Part shown: piece by piece, positions 1-5,828 of the stretch
Numbering within the stretch: the first letter of the stretch is position 1
How the letters are laid out: every line of letters begins with the position of its first letter
NCBI GenBank assembly: GCA_019510535.1
Contig: JAEKKE010000046.1
Coordinates: 1-7,536 of the forward strand
DNA length: 7,536 nucleotides
Direction: 5' to 3'
Source of the DNA: Acidobacteriota bacterium
Lineage (GTDB): Bacteria; Acidobacteriota; Terriglobia; Terriglobales; Acidobacteriaceae
Translations under genes and position numbers: made by a program
The notes under the pieces: model-generated
What the model was told of the DNA's origin: nothing
The model's database searches: none
Seen by the model: only the letters and a program-made list of their open reading frames with translations

Positions 1-31
1 TCTATGGAAGGGATATAAGTTCTGAAGCTAT

Positions 32-739
32 TTACTGGAAGTCTTCCGGGCTGACGACCATGCGCTTATCGAAGATGTAGCACTGTCCCTGCCACTTACT
101 CTCCTGCGTGGGCACCTGTTCCAGGTAGCGCAGGATACCCCCGCGCAGGTGATAGACCTCTTCAAAACCTTCCTGCAGCATGAAGGCGGACGCCTTCTCG
201 CAGCGGATGCCGCCGGTGCAGAACATCGCCACCTTGCGATGCTTTGCCGGATCGAGGTTCTGGCGGACATATGTGGCAAACTCGGAGAAGCTGGCCGTCT
301 GCGGCAGTACCGCTCCTTCAAAGGTGCCGACCTCTGTCTCGTAGCTGTTGCGGGTATCGAGGACCAATACATCCTGCTGTGCGATCAGTTCGTTCCAGTC
401 ATCGGGTTGAACATAAGTACCGGGCTGGTTGGGATCGACGGCTTGTCGGAAGGTGATGATCTCCCGCTTTACAGCAAAACGCAGCTTGCGGAAGGGCTCT
501 CTTTCGGAAGTGGTGAACTTCACTTCGGCGCGGTCGAGGCCGACCTTTTCGGTGAGAGCCGCCAGCAGCCGATCGATGACTTCGGCAGAGCCGGCCATCG
601 TGCCATTGATGCCTTCTTCCGCGATCAGCAGCGTGCCGCGCAGGTCCGAGTCCTGAAAAAGGCTGCGTAACTCTGCCGCGAGAGCTTTGGGCTCTGCGAT
701 AGAGAGGAACCGGTAAAAGGCTGCGATGGTGTAGGTCAC
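32..739 (-). CDS. trhO: tRNA uridine(34) hydroxylase, rhodanese-domain protein (TrhO/YceA, UPF0176 family)
   Basis: Members of this family hydroxylate U34 of tRNA in the cytoplasm using oxygen, giving ho5U, the precursor of wobble modifications such as cmo5U. The 235-residue product has the family's N-terminal ferredoxin-like domain (about 1-95, with the LLIAEEGINGT signature at 37-47). A rhodanese domain follows (about 115-210), with the active-site loop CTGGIRC at 174-180; Cys174 is the expected catalytic cysteine. The protein stops soon after the conserved W-x-G-x-C-x-x-F-D segment (216-224). It therefore lacks most of the C-terminal cysteine-rich tail of longer members such as E. coli TrhO (about 350 residues), and no continuation is visible in any frame of bases 1-31. 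The start is GTG: an in-frame TAA lies two codons upstream and no other start fits the family N-terminus. It appears monocistronic. Family assignment is very secure; the short tail looks natural. Confidence 0.94.
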   Translation of the reverse strand: MTYTIAAFYRFLSIAEPKALAAELRSLFQDSDLRGTLLIAEEGINGTMAGSAEVIDRLLAALTEKVGLDRAEVKFTTSEREPFRKLRFAVKREIITFRQAVDPNQPGTYVQPDDWNELIAQQDVLVLDTRNSYETEVGTFEGAVLPQTASFSEFATYVRQNLDPAKHRKVAMFCTGGIRCEKASAFMLQEGFEEVYHLRGGILRYLEQVPTQESKWQGQCYIFDKRMVVSPEDFQ

Positions 740-747
740 GCTCCTTT
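737..747 (-). promoter_or_regulatory. Ribosome binding site and GTG start of trhO with unusually short spacing
   Basis: On the minus strand the sequence reads AAAGGAGC directly followed by GTG. The Shine-Dalgarno core AGGAG (745-741) is separated from the start codon by one base instead of the usual 5-9. The in-frame TAA formed by 750-748 (TAA AGG AGC GTG) rules out an upstream start. The next residues (TYTIAAFYRFL) match the family N-terminus, so a downstream start is unlikely. Confidence 0.6.
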
Positions 748-846
748 AATCATAGTTGCTGGTTGTATTTGGCGCCCACTCCTCGACCAAGATGGGTAAA
801 AAGGATGTCGCCCGAGCAATCTGGATATGTTACGAACCGGTGGGAG

Positions 847-867
847 CCGTGGGCTTTCAGCCCACGG
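847..867. repeat. Perfect 9-bp palindrome, left unit of the element
   Basis: The arms are CCGTGGGCT (847-855) and AGCCCACGG (859-867) with a three-base loop. It is followed by only four T residues on the + strand and no + strand gene precedes it, so it is read as part of the repeat element and not as a terminator. Confidence 0.75.
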
Positions 868-888
868 TTTTCCGATCTCATAATGAGT

Positions 889-945
889 GGGCTTTTAGCC
901 CTGGGCCTTTGTGTATTGGTGACAGAGAGCCCAGGGCTAAAGCCC
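889..945. repeat. Nested inverted pair, central unit of the element
   Basis: GGGCTTTTAGCCCTGGGC (889-906) pairs with GCCCAGGGCTAAAGCCC (929-945) apart from one extra T in the left arm. The loop is 22 bases. Each arm also contains its own GGGCTnnAGCCC-type dyad, so cruciform or single-arm folds are both possible. Confidence 0.75.
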
Positions 946-966
946 GACGCTTCTATGACCTTGAAT

Positions 967-986
967 CAGCGGGCTGAAGCCCGCTG
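967..986. repeat. Perfect 9-bp palindrome, right unit of the element
   Basis: The arms are CAGCGGGCT (967-975) and AGCCCGCTG (978-986) around a two-base GA centre. It mirrors the left unit at 847-867, which gives the element its overall symmetry. Confidence 0.75.
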
Positions 987-1037
987 CTACCACCGGTTCG
1001 ACTTCGTTCGAATTCCAGCTCATTCTGGGCGCCGGGC

Positions 1038-1965
1038 TCAATGCGACAACGATCCCGCCACGAGCGCCACGATAATCACGACGGCAACGACCCCGCCTCC
1101 TGCGACGATCGCTGCGAACGCCCGATCTGCAAGGCGAGGCCGCTCATGCTCTGCCAAAACGTGGCGCACGCCACAGGCTCCATGCACCGCGAGCGCCAGG
1201 ACTCCGAGAAAGTAATACGGCACCAGGCGAACGCTCCATGGATCCTTGAGCAGGTTATCGGCAGTTAGCCACGTGCGATGCAAAGAAGAGCAGAAGATAC
1301 GTTCCGGAGGCGTTCTGTACCGTGTCGACCCAACCGGAGAATGGCTTGCGTGTCCTGTAGGCGAGAAGCACCCAGCCACTTGCAACCTGAAAGAGGACGC
1401 AGGCCAGGAGCAGGCTCTCTACTACCGGCGAGCGGTAAACCACACGCAGATGCCGCATGATCGCGATATGCGTTTCACTGCCGAGAACCCCGGCCAAATG
1501 GTTGGTGAGGTGGGCGGCGGCGAAGATGGTGATGAGTGCCGCGGAGATCCCATGCGCAACCGCCAGCTTTGCTGGGCGCACGTCGGCATTGTCAGCGGCC
1601 CCCGGCCGCTCGATCAATGTCAGGAGCAGAAGAACGCACCACAGCAGAACCCAGACACCGTTGGCGCGATAGGGAATCCACCGCTGCGAATCGAGCCAGC
1701 CGCCAAGGAAGCTGTAGAGCGCCGGTGCACCGATGGCGAAGTAAGCGATCCTGGTCGCGCGGCGATAGGTGTTCGTCTGCGCCAACCGGAATGCGAGATA
1801 GAGACACGCTGCCGGCGCCAGCAGCGTCAGCAGCAGCGCAAAGGGCGACCACGCTGCAATACTCCAGACCAGGACCGGATAGAACAGACCGATGAGGCCA
1901 GGGGTGATCCGCTGGCGAAGCGAGAGCTTGATGGTTTGGACAGATACGGGTGCAGCCGTTGTCAT
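1038..1965 (-). pseudogene. Frameshifted polytopic membrane protein, His-rich, cytochrome-b-like pattern
   Basis: Two minus-strand frames together make one protein of about 308 residues. The first frame (ATG at 1965) runs to a TAA at 1257-1255. The second, ending in TGA at 1040-1038, continues the membrane protein from about 1270. Skipping one base in the GG at 1270-1269 joins them. AGGAGA sits 10 nt before the ATG at 1965; a longer TTG start at 1995 is less likely. The joined product has about 8-9 hydrophobic helices. Histidines cluster at 138, 152 and 156, then HLRVVYRSPVVE at 172-183, His231, and further ones in the last part. The His-pair layout recalls membrane heme-b anchors of succinate dehydrogenase type, and the YR-S-P-x-x-E stretch recalls the Mcp1-type membrane domain; both are weak resemblances. 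The gene is divergent from the LysR gene. The break may be a real mutation or a sequence error; the downstream frame keeps good codon use, so it is recent or artefactual. Confidence 0.75.
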
Positions 1966-2082
1966 CGGGAACTGGTCTCCTGTGCTCCTTGGCAATCAAG
2001 GCTAACGTGTAATTACCACTATGACCATGACTAATTGAGGGGGCATTCCCCATACACCCGGAACATCGCACAAATAGTACGT
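1966..2082. promoter_or_regulatory. Divergent promoter region between the membrane protein gene and the LysR gene
   Basis: This 117-bp gap must carry the promoters of both divergent genes. A short dyad, AATTA (2011-2015) and TAATT (2032-2036), spans an A/T-rich stretch and is the only symmetrical site I can see that a LysR dimer might use. A textbook T-N11-A LysR box was not evident. The Shine-Dalgarno sequence AGGAGA of the minus-strand gene lies at its left edge. Function is inferred from position only. Confidence 0.35.
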
Positions 2083-2991
2083 ATGCGTTTGACGCAACTG
2101 CGACAGGCCGATCTCAATCTTCTGGTTGTCTTCGCTGTCTTTGCCGAGGAGAGAAATGTTTCGCGCGCCGCGACCCGACTGCTGCTGAGCCAGCCGGCCG
2201 TGAGCCGAGCCTTGCAGCGGCTGCGCGACATGTTCCATGACGATCTCTTTGTTCGATCGGCTGGGAGTTACGAGCTCACACCGCAAGGGCAGCGTCTGTT
2301 GAGTGAGCTGGAGGTCATGCTGCCGAAGCTGGACCGCCTGCTGAGCGGCTCAAACTTCGACCCAGCGAACGAACAGGCGAACTTCCGGATTGCGGTGACG
2401 GACAATGGAGCCGCCGTCCTGATTCCAGCGCTCTGCCGCGAGGTGCTGCCGAAGGCAAAGAAGGTGCGTTTCGAGTTTGTCGCCTGGCACAGCGGGACCT
2501 TTGACGAAGTAAGACATGGCAGCGTGGATCTGACCTTTGCCGCCAGCATCGTGGAGGTTCCGTCTCCGTTGCAGAGCCAGACGATCTTCGACGAGGAGTT
2601 CGTCTGCGTGGTCGATGCGAAGTATCCGTCGAAGAAGGCGATGAGCCTGGAGCAGTATCTTCAGGCCGAGCATATCTGCGTCAGTATTCAGGGTGGGATT
2701 CAGGTCGCGCCGGACAAGCCTCTGGCGGCTAAAGGTTATAAGCGCCAGATCGCCGTACATGTGCCGTACTTTGAGGCGGCGGTACGTTGTGTTGCAGGAA
2801 CGAAGCTGATGGCCACGATCCCGAAGAAGTTCATGGCGGCAGCCATCTCCAACCCAGCGATCAAGATATTGAAGCCGCCCGCCGAGATCAGCACCTTCCG
2901 CTATGTGATGACGTGGCATCCGCGCCTGAACACGGATGCCGCGCACACCTGGCTTCGCGTCACGATGAGAGAGATCGGCGGAAGAATTTAA
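2083..2991 (+). CDS. LysR-family transcriptional regulator
   Basis: This 302-residue protein has the usual LysR length. The N-terminal winged helix-turn-helix spans about residues 8-68, with FAEERNVSRAATRLLLSQPA followed by VSRALQRLRDMF and then DDLFVRSAGSYELTPQG. The effector-binding domain spans about 100-300 (FRIAVTDNGAAVLIPAL onward). The DLNLL start and LxxSQPAVSRAL core resemble the NodD/DNT-type branch, but the ligand cannot be predicted. I chose the ATG at 2083 because MRLTQLRQADLNLL aligns with typical LysR N-termini; a TTG at 2035 would add 16 atypical residues. Neither start has a convincing Shine-Dalgarno sequence. The gene is divergent from the frameshifted membrane protein, its most likely target by the usual LysR arrangement. 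It converges with the repeat-protein gene, with only 11 bp between their stop codons and no visible terminator. Confidence 0.92.
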   Translation: MRLTQLRQADLNLLVVFAVFAEERNVSRAATRLLLSQPAVSRALQRLRDMFHDDLFVRSAGSYELTPQGQRLLSELEVMLPKLDRLLSGSNFDPANEQANFRIAVTDNGAAVLIPALCREVLPKAKKVRFEFVAWHSGTFDEVRHGSVDLTFAASIVEVPSPLQSQTIFDEEFVCVVDAKYPSKKAMSLEQYLQAEHICVSIQGGIQVAPDKPLAAKGYKRQIAVHVPYFEAAVRCVAGTKLMATIPKKFMAAAISNPAIKILKPPAEISTFRYVMTWHPRLNTDAAHTWLRVTMREIGGRI

Positions 2992-3002
2992 CGACCATCA
3001 CG

Positions 3003-3476
3003 CTAGCGGTGACGGACGACGGTTCCACGCGGCCCTGAGCGAGTGATGACAGCATTGCCCGTGCCACGGCCAACGACCGTGCGGTTTGCAGAGTTTCCAT
3101 TCGGCCCGGTCACCGTGGTGGAATTGCCGCCGGCATAACGCTGTGTATTCCGTGTCACGGTCTGTCCGTTTGGTCCGGTCGCGGTAACATTCACATCGCC
3201 GGTGCCGCGGCCGGTTACGGTACGCGAAGCAGTCTGTCCATTCGGTCCGGTAACGGTAGTCGAGTTGCCACCGGCGTAGTGGTCGGTGGTACGGGTGGCG
3301 GTCTGTCCGTTCGGGCCCGTAACGGTAACGTTGGTCTGGCCGTTGCCACGGGTTGCGGTACGTGTAGCGGTCTGCCCGTTGGCGCCGGTCACGGTGGTTG
3401 TGGTGGTGCTGCTCTGCGCCTGTACCATTCCCGTACTCAGAGCAAGGGCGGCCGCGATGACAGGAAGTCTGTTCAT
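3003..3476 (-). CDS. Small secreted T/N/G-rich repeat protein of unknown function
   Basis: The product is 157 residues. A signal peptide is clear (MNRLPVIAAALALSTGMVQA, cleavage expected after residue 20). The rest is almost entirely repeats of TVTGPNGQTATRT. The G of each unit falls at residues 31, 54, 77, 101, 124 and 148, a spacing of 23-24. Linkers alternate between an RGxGxxNVT type and a YAGGNSTT type, so the true period is a double unit of 46-47 residues. No cysteine or catalytic motif is present; the composition suggests an extracellular or periplasmic beta-rich or disordered structural protein. The start at 3476 is supported by AAGGAGA six bases upstream and by the signal peptide; the same frame stays open much further upstream but there it is antisense to the response regulator. 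It is divergent from the two-component operon, with two copies of a candidate operator between them. I do not recognise a named family. Confidence 0.85.
   Translation of the reverse strand: MNRLPVIAAALALSTGMVQAQSSTTTTTVTGANGQTATRTATRGNGQTNVTVTGPNGQTATRTTDHYAGGNSTTVTGPNGQTASRTVTGRGTGDVNVTATGPNGQTVTRNTQRYAGGNSTTVTGPNGNSANRTVVGRGTGNAVITRSGPRGTVVRHR
3021..3395 (-). repeat. Coding tandem repeat: 23-24 aa units in a 46-47 aa double period
   Basis: The repeat is visible in the DNA as well as the protein: the unit beginning cattcgg at 3098 recurs at 3239, exactly 141 bases (47 codons) later, with extended similarity through the following stretch. The next copy to the right is one codon shorter (46). 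The last unit toward the C-terminus (residues 144-152) is degenerate. Third-position differences between copies show that the repeats are not freshly duplicated. Confidence 0.8.
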
Positions 3477-3569
3477 AATGTGTCTCCTTGAGATACAACG
3501 TGCGGCGGCAGATGTGCTGCCGACACTTATGTGAGAACCGGCGGCATGGAAATGGTCGCGGGAGAGAAG

Positions 3570-3583
3570 TGTAAGGTTATGTC
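3570..3583 (+). promoter_or_regulatory. Candidate operator copy 1 (TGTAAGG-WWW-TGTC)
   Basis: The sequence is TGTAAGGTTATGTC. The half-sites TGTAAG and TGTCTG start 10 bp apart, matching the direct-repeat geometry of OmpR/CpxR-family operators (the E. coli CpxR box is GTAAA-N5-GTAAA). It lies 93 bp upstream of the repeat-protein start and 119 bp upstream of the response-regulator start, so it could serve either gene. Binding by the adjacent regulator is inferred. Confidence 0.5.
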
Positions 3584-3605
3584 TGCTCCGGACGGCGCGA
3601 ACGTT

Positions 3606-3619
3606 TGTAAGGATTTGTC
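3606..3619 (+). promoter_or_regulatory. Candidate operator copy 2 (TGTAAGG-WWW-TGTC)
   Basis: The sequence is TGTAAGGATTTGTC, 36 bp downstream of copy 1 and in the same orientation. It ends 83 nt before the response-regulator start codon at 3703. This copy is also embedded in a dyad, TTGTAA (3605-3610) with TTACAA (3623-3628), which the other two copies lack. It suggests autoregulation of the two-component operon. Confidence 0.5.
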
Positions 3620-3702
3620 GGATTACAAGGCGCAACAGCAACCGATACCCCTTCTTCGTGTTTCTATGACAAAGACGAAATTCACTTCTGGCGGATCTGG
3701 CG

Positions 3703-4413
3703 ATGATGCAGATGGAACACAGCAACGCGCCATCGTTGCTTGTCATTGATGACGATATTGAGCTTTGCGGCATGCTGCGTTCTCTGCTGGAGATGGAGCA
3801 GTTTGCCGTCACGATGCGGCACGATGTAGCGAGCGGGCTTGCCGAAGCCCTCTCCGGCAGACACCGACTTGTTGTACTCGACATCATGCTGCCGGGAGGT
3901 GACGGCCGTGCTTTGCTGCGGGATCTCCGCGCCAGATTACCGGTCCCGGTCATCATGCTGACGGCGCGAGGGGAGGCTACCGATCGCATCTCCGGGCTTG
4001 AGGATGGAGCAGACGATTATCTTGCGAAGCCTTTCAACCCCGGAGAGCTGATCGCCCGCATACGCGCCGTGTTGCGCAGACACGCTCCTCCGGTGCCTGC
4101 TGACATCATCGTTGTAGGCGATATCACGGTGGAAGTCGCCCACAGGCGGGCGCTGCGTGATGGGGCTTCGATAGACCTGACCTCAGCAGAGTTCGATCTG
4201 CTGGTTGTACTGCTTCGCCGTGCAGGCGATTGTGTCACGCGCGACGATCTCTCTCAGCAGGCCTTGGGGCGCCCAATCGGCCCGGTGGATCGCAGTATCG
4301 ACAACCATATGAGTAACCTGCGGAGAAAACTCGGATCCCATGCCGATGGCAGAGAGCGCATCCGGAATATCCGCAGTGTGGGCTACTGCTATACCGGGAG
4401 TCCCTATGTTTAG
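3703..4413 (+). CDS. OmpR-family response regulator, CpxR-like
   Basis: This 236-residue cytoplasmic DNA-binding regulator has a receiver domain at about 10-126. Acidic-pocket residues lie in IDDD (15-18), the phospho-acceptor is Asp60 in VVLDIMLPGGDG, and the switch residues are Thr87 and Lys109 (LAKPF). A winged-helix effector domain follows (about 138-232). The stretch LTSAEFDLL followed by LSQQALG, then DRSIDNHMSNLRRKLG and RSVGY, closely resembles E. coli CpxR. In-frame ATGs at 3703, 3706 and 3712 are all possible. I used the first, with the weak GGCGGA about 7 nt upstream; the receiver is complete in each case. Its last eight bases overlap the start of the kinase gene, so the two are co-transcribed and probably translationally coupled. 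Two candidate operators lie upstream, pointing to autoregulation. Orthology to CpxR is inferred, so no symbol is given. Confidence 0.93.
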   Translation: MMQMEHSNAPSLLVIDDDIELCGMLRSLLEMEQFAVTMRHDVASGLAEALSGRHRLVVLDIMLPGGDGRALLRDLRARLPVPVIMLTARGEATDRISGLEDGADDYLAKPFNPGELIARIRAVLRRHAPPVPADIIVVGDITVEVAHRRALRDGASIDLTSAEFDLLVVLLRRAGDCVTRDDLSQQALGRPIGPVDRSIDNHMSNLRRKLGSHADGRERIRNIRSVGYCYTGSPYV

Positions 4414-5767
4414 GGTGTTCCCGCGGATCTTTGGCAAGGTCTTTCTGTCGTTCTGGGCCTCATCGCTGCTGGTGCTCATTGCGGTTGGCGCGGTCAACGC
4501 TGCTCTGGGAACTCGTCCGCTGCTGCGCGTGTGGCTGGCGAACTCGCTCACCTGGTATGGCCAGACCGCGGTCGAACTGTATGAGCATGGCGGCCCATCC
4601 ACTCTGAACAACTACCTCACGGATATCCAGGGATCTGGGATAGAGGGTGCGCTGCTTGGCCCGGATGGAGCACTACTTGGCTCTCACGGGGTGCCTGCAG
4701 CAACCGATGCCGTACTGGCCAGAGAGCGGCTTAGCCGGCGGAACGAAAACGACATCCAAACCTGGACATCGGCAATACCGATCCACGGCGACCGGGGAGC
4801 GTATGTCTTCGTTGCGTTAGAGCACCCGAGACGACGGGTACGGATTGCATTTCAGCCAGCCGCGTTGCTGGCACGGATTGCCGCCGGCTTGGTGGTTGCG
4901 AGTCTGCTCTGTTTCCTGATGGCGCACTATCTCACGCGGCCGATTCGTACCTTGCAGGGCGTGGCCAGACGTTTTGCCGCGGGCGATCTAAAGGCGCGCG
5001 CCACCCCCGCGATGGGGGCACGCGAAGATGAGCTGGGCGAGCTTGCCATCGACTTCGATCGCATGGCCGACCGTGTACAGACATTGATCGAACGGCAGCA
5101 GACTCTACTGCGCGATATCTCGCATGAACTTCGATCGCCCCTGGCCCGGCTGACCCTGTCTGCGGAATTGGTCAGGCGAGGCGATGTCGACGCAGCATCA
5201 CGCATGGAAGGCGATCTTCAGCGGCTTGAGGCACTGATCTCGGAGCTTCTGACACTCAGCCGCATGGAAACCTCAGATCGTAACTCACGCAAAGACCGGA
5301 TCGATCTTTCCAGCATGGTCCGCCGCATTCTGGAAGACGCTGCGTTTGAAGGCAGACCGGAGCAGAAGACATTGGTGCAGACCGGAGCCGATGAGGTGAT
5401 GGTGCAGGGTGATGCCAACCTGCTGGAGCGCTGCATCGAGAATGTCGTCCGCAATGCGATTCAACATACACCGCGGCACACCGGCATTGAAGTGAATGTC
5501 GCACTTTCGGGCGAGACACCAACCGGGCAGATGGTGACGATACGTGTGATCGATGAGGGCGAAGGCGTCCCCGAACATGCTTTGCCGCATCTGTTCGAAC
5601 CGTTCTTTCGCGTATCAGCATCGAGGGAACAGAGTGGACGTGGAGCTGGCCTGGGGCTTTCCATCAGCCAGCGGATTGTGGAGCTGCATGGAGGCGCCAT
5701 GGAAGCCTGCAATCGTGTGGAAGGCGGCCTGGAGGTGACGATGCGTTTCCCGGTGGTGCAAGGGTGA
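4406..5767 (+). CDS. Sensor histidine kinase, CpxA-like
   Basis: This 453-residue inner-membrane kinase should phosphorylate the upstream regulator. In order: transmembrane helix 1 (about 10-33), a periplasmic sensor loop of roughly 120 residues (34-152) with no cysteines, transmembrane helix 2 (about 153-175), HAMP (about 176-228), then the dimerisation/phosphoacceptor helix with DISHELRSPLARL and phospho-accepting His240. The ATPase domain follows with N box ENVVRNAIQHT (345-355), G1 box DEGEGV (383-388), F box EPFFR (398-402) and G2 box GRGAGLGLSI (411-420). All catalytic boxes are intact. The H-box sequence and G2 region are CpxA-like. I chose the ATG at 4406, where GGGAG lies six bases upstream and the start overlaps the regulator's stop. 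The open frame extends to an ATG at 4340 inside the regulator, which would add an implausible leader. The gene converges with the esterase gene; the 61-bp gap (5768-5828) shows no clear terminator hairpin. Confidence 0.93.
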   Translation: MFRVFPRIFGKVFLSFWASSLLVLIAVGAVNAALGTRPLLRVWLANSLTWYGQTAVELYEHGGPSTLNNYLTDIQGSGIEGALLGPDGALLGSHGVPAATDAVLARERLSRRNENDIQTWTSAIPIHGDRGAYVFVALEHPRRRVRIAFQPAALLARIAAGLVVASLLCFLMAHYLTRPIRTLQGVARRFAAGDLKARATPAMGAREDELGELAIDFDRMADRVQTLIERQQTLLRDISHELRSPLARLTLSAELVRRGDVDAASRMEGDLQRLEALISELLTLSRMETSDRNSRKDRIDLSSMVRRILEDAAFEGRPEQKTLVQTGADEVMVQGDANLLERCIENVVRNAIQHTPRHTGIEVNVALSGETPTGQMVTIRVIDEGEGVPEHALPHLFEPFFRVSASREQSGRGAGLGLSISQRIVELHGGAMEACNRVEGGLEVTMRFPVVQG

Positions 5768-5828
5768 GACTCGAATACAGATCCCACCCAGTTCCGGCGT
5801 TACTTTTGCTGATACGTCTTGGTAACTC

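Larger units (their letters stand above)
833..1000. repeat. Composite palindromic element (REP/MITE-like, 168 bp) with terminal inverted repeats
   Basis: The ends are a perfect 11-bp inverted repeat, CGAACCGGTGG at 833-843 and CCACCGGTTCG at 990-1000. Extended inward, 833-856 pairs with 977-1000 at 21 of 24 positions. Three GGGCT/AGCCC palindromes lie inside: 847-867, a nested pair 889-906 with 929-945, and 967-986. The whole element can fold into an outer stem enclosing an inner stem. It fills most of the 298-bp gap between trhO and the frameshifted membrane gene. Short open frames across it (for example in 756-1215) encode low-complexity strings that mirror the palindromes and are not genes. 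It encodes no transposase, so it would be a non-autonomous element or a REP doublet mobilised in trans. No target-site duplication is obvious. Elements with GGGCTnnAGCCC cores seem common in acidobacterial intergenic DNA from memory; this was not checked. Confidence 0.75.

Noticed and set aside
149..670. + strand open frame of 173 codons antisense to trhO
   Set aside because: The minus-strand product is an unmistakable TrhO across its whole length; the + frame is a by-product of GC-rich codon use.
847..871. Hairpin followed by TTTT as a rho-independent terminator
   Set aside because: There is no + strand gene upstream, only four T residues, and two sister palindromes nearby; it belongs to the repeat element.
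756..1215. Open frames on the + strand across 756-1215
   Set aside because: Their sequences are translations of the palindromic element and then the antisense of the membrane gene; there is no ribosome site or recognisable domain.
1246..2034. Long + strand open frame (262 codons) antisense to the membrane protein gene
   Set aside because: The translation is rich in R, Q, C and E with no domain or ribosome site. The opposite strand gives a coherent membrane protein with a good Shine-Dalgarno sequence, so this is a shadow frame.
2035..2082. TTG start for the LysR protein (adds 16 residues)
   Set aside because: The extension does not match LysR N-termini, and MRLTQLRQADLNLL at 2083 does.
3021..3395. 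Tandem DNA repeats as a possible CRISPR array or minisatellite
   Set aside because: The period is in whole codons, the units are imperfect with no constant repeat and unique spacers, and the repeats are explained by protein repeats.
3477..3989. Upstream extension of the repeat-protein frame (up to 328 codons in total)
   Set aside because: The extension is antisense to the response regulator. The internal start at 3476 has AAGGAGA at good spacing and begins a clear signal peptide.
4340..4405. Earlier ATG for the kinase (adds 22 residues)
   Set aside because: The extra residues lie inside the regulator's coding region and look unlike a kinase N-terminus; the ATG at 4406 has GGGAG six bases upstream and begins directly before the first membrane helix.
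5768..5828. Bidirectional terminator between the convergent kinase and esterase genes
   Set aside because: No stem of useful length followed by a T run was found on either strand in these 61 bases.
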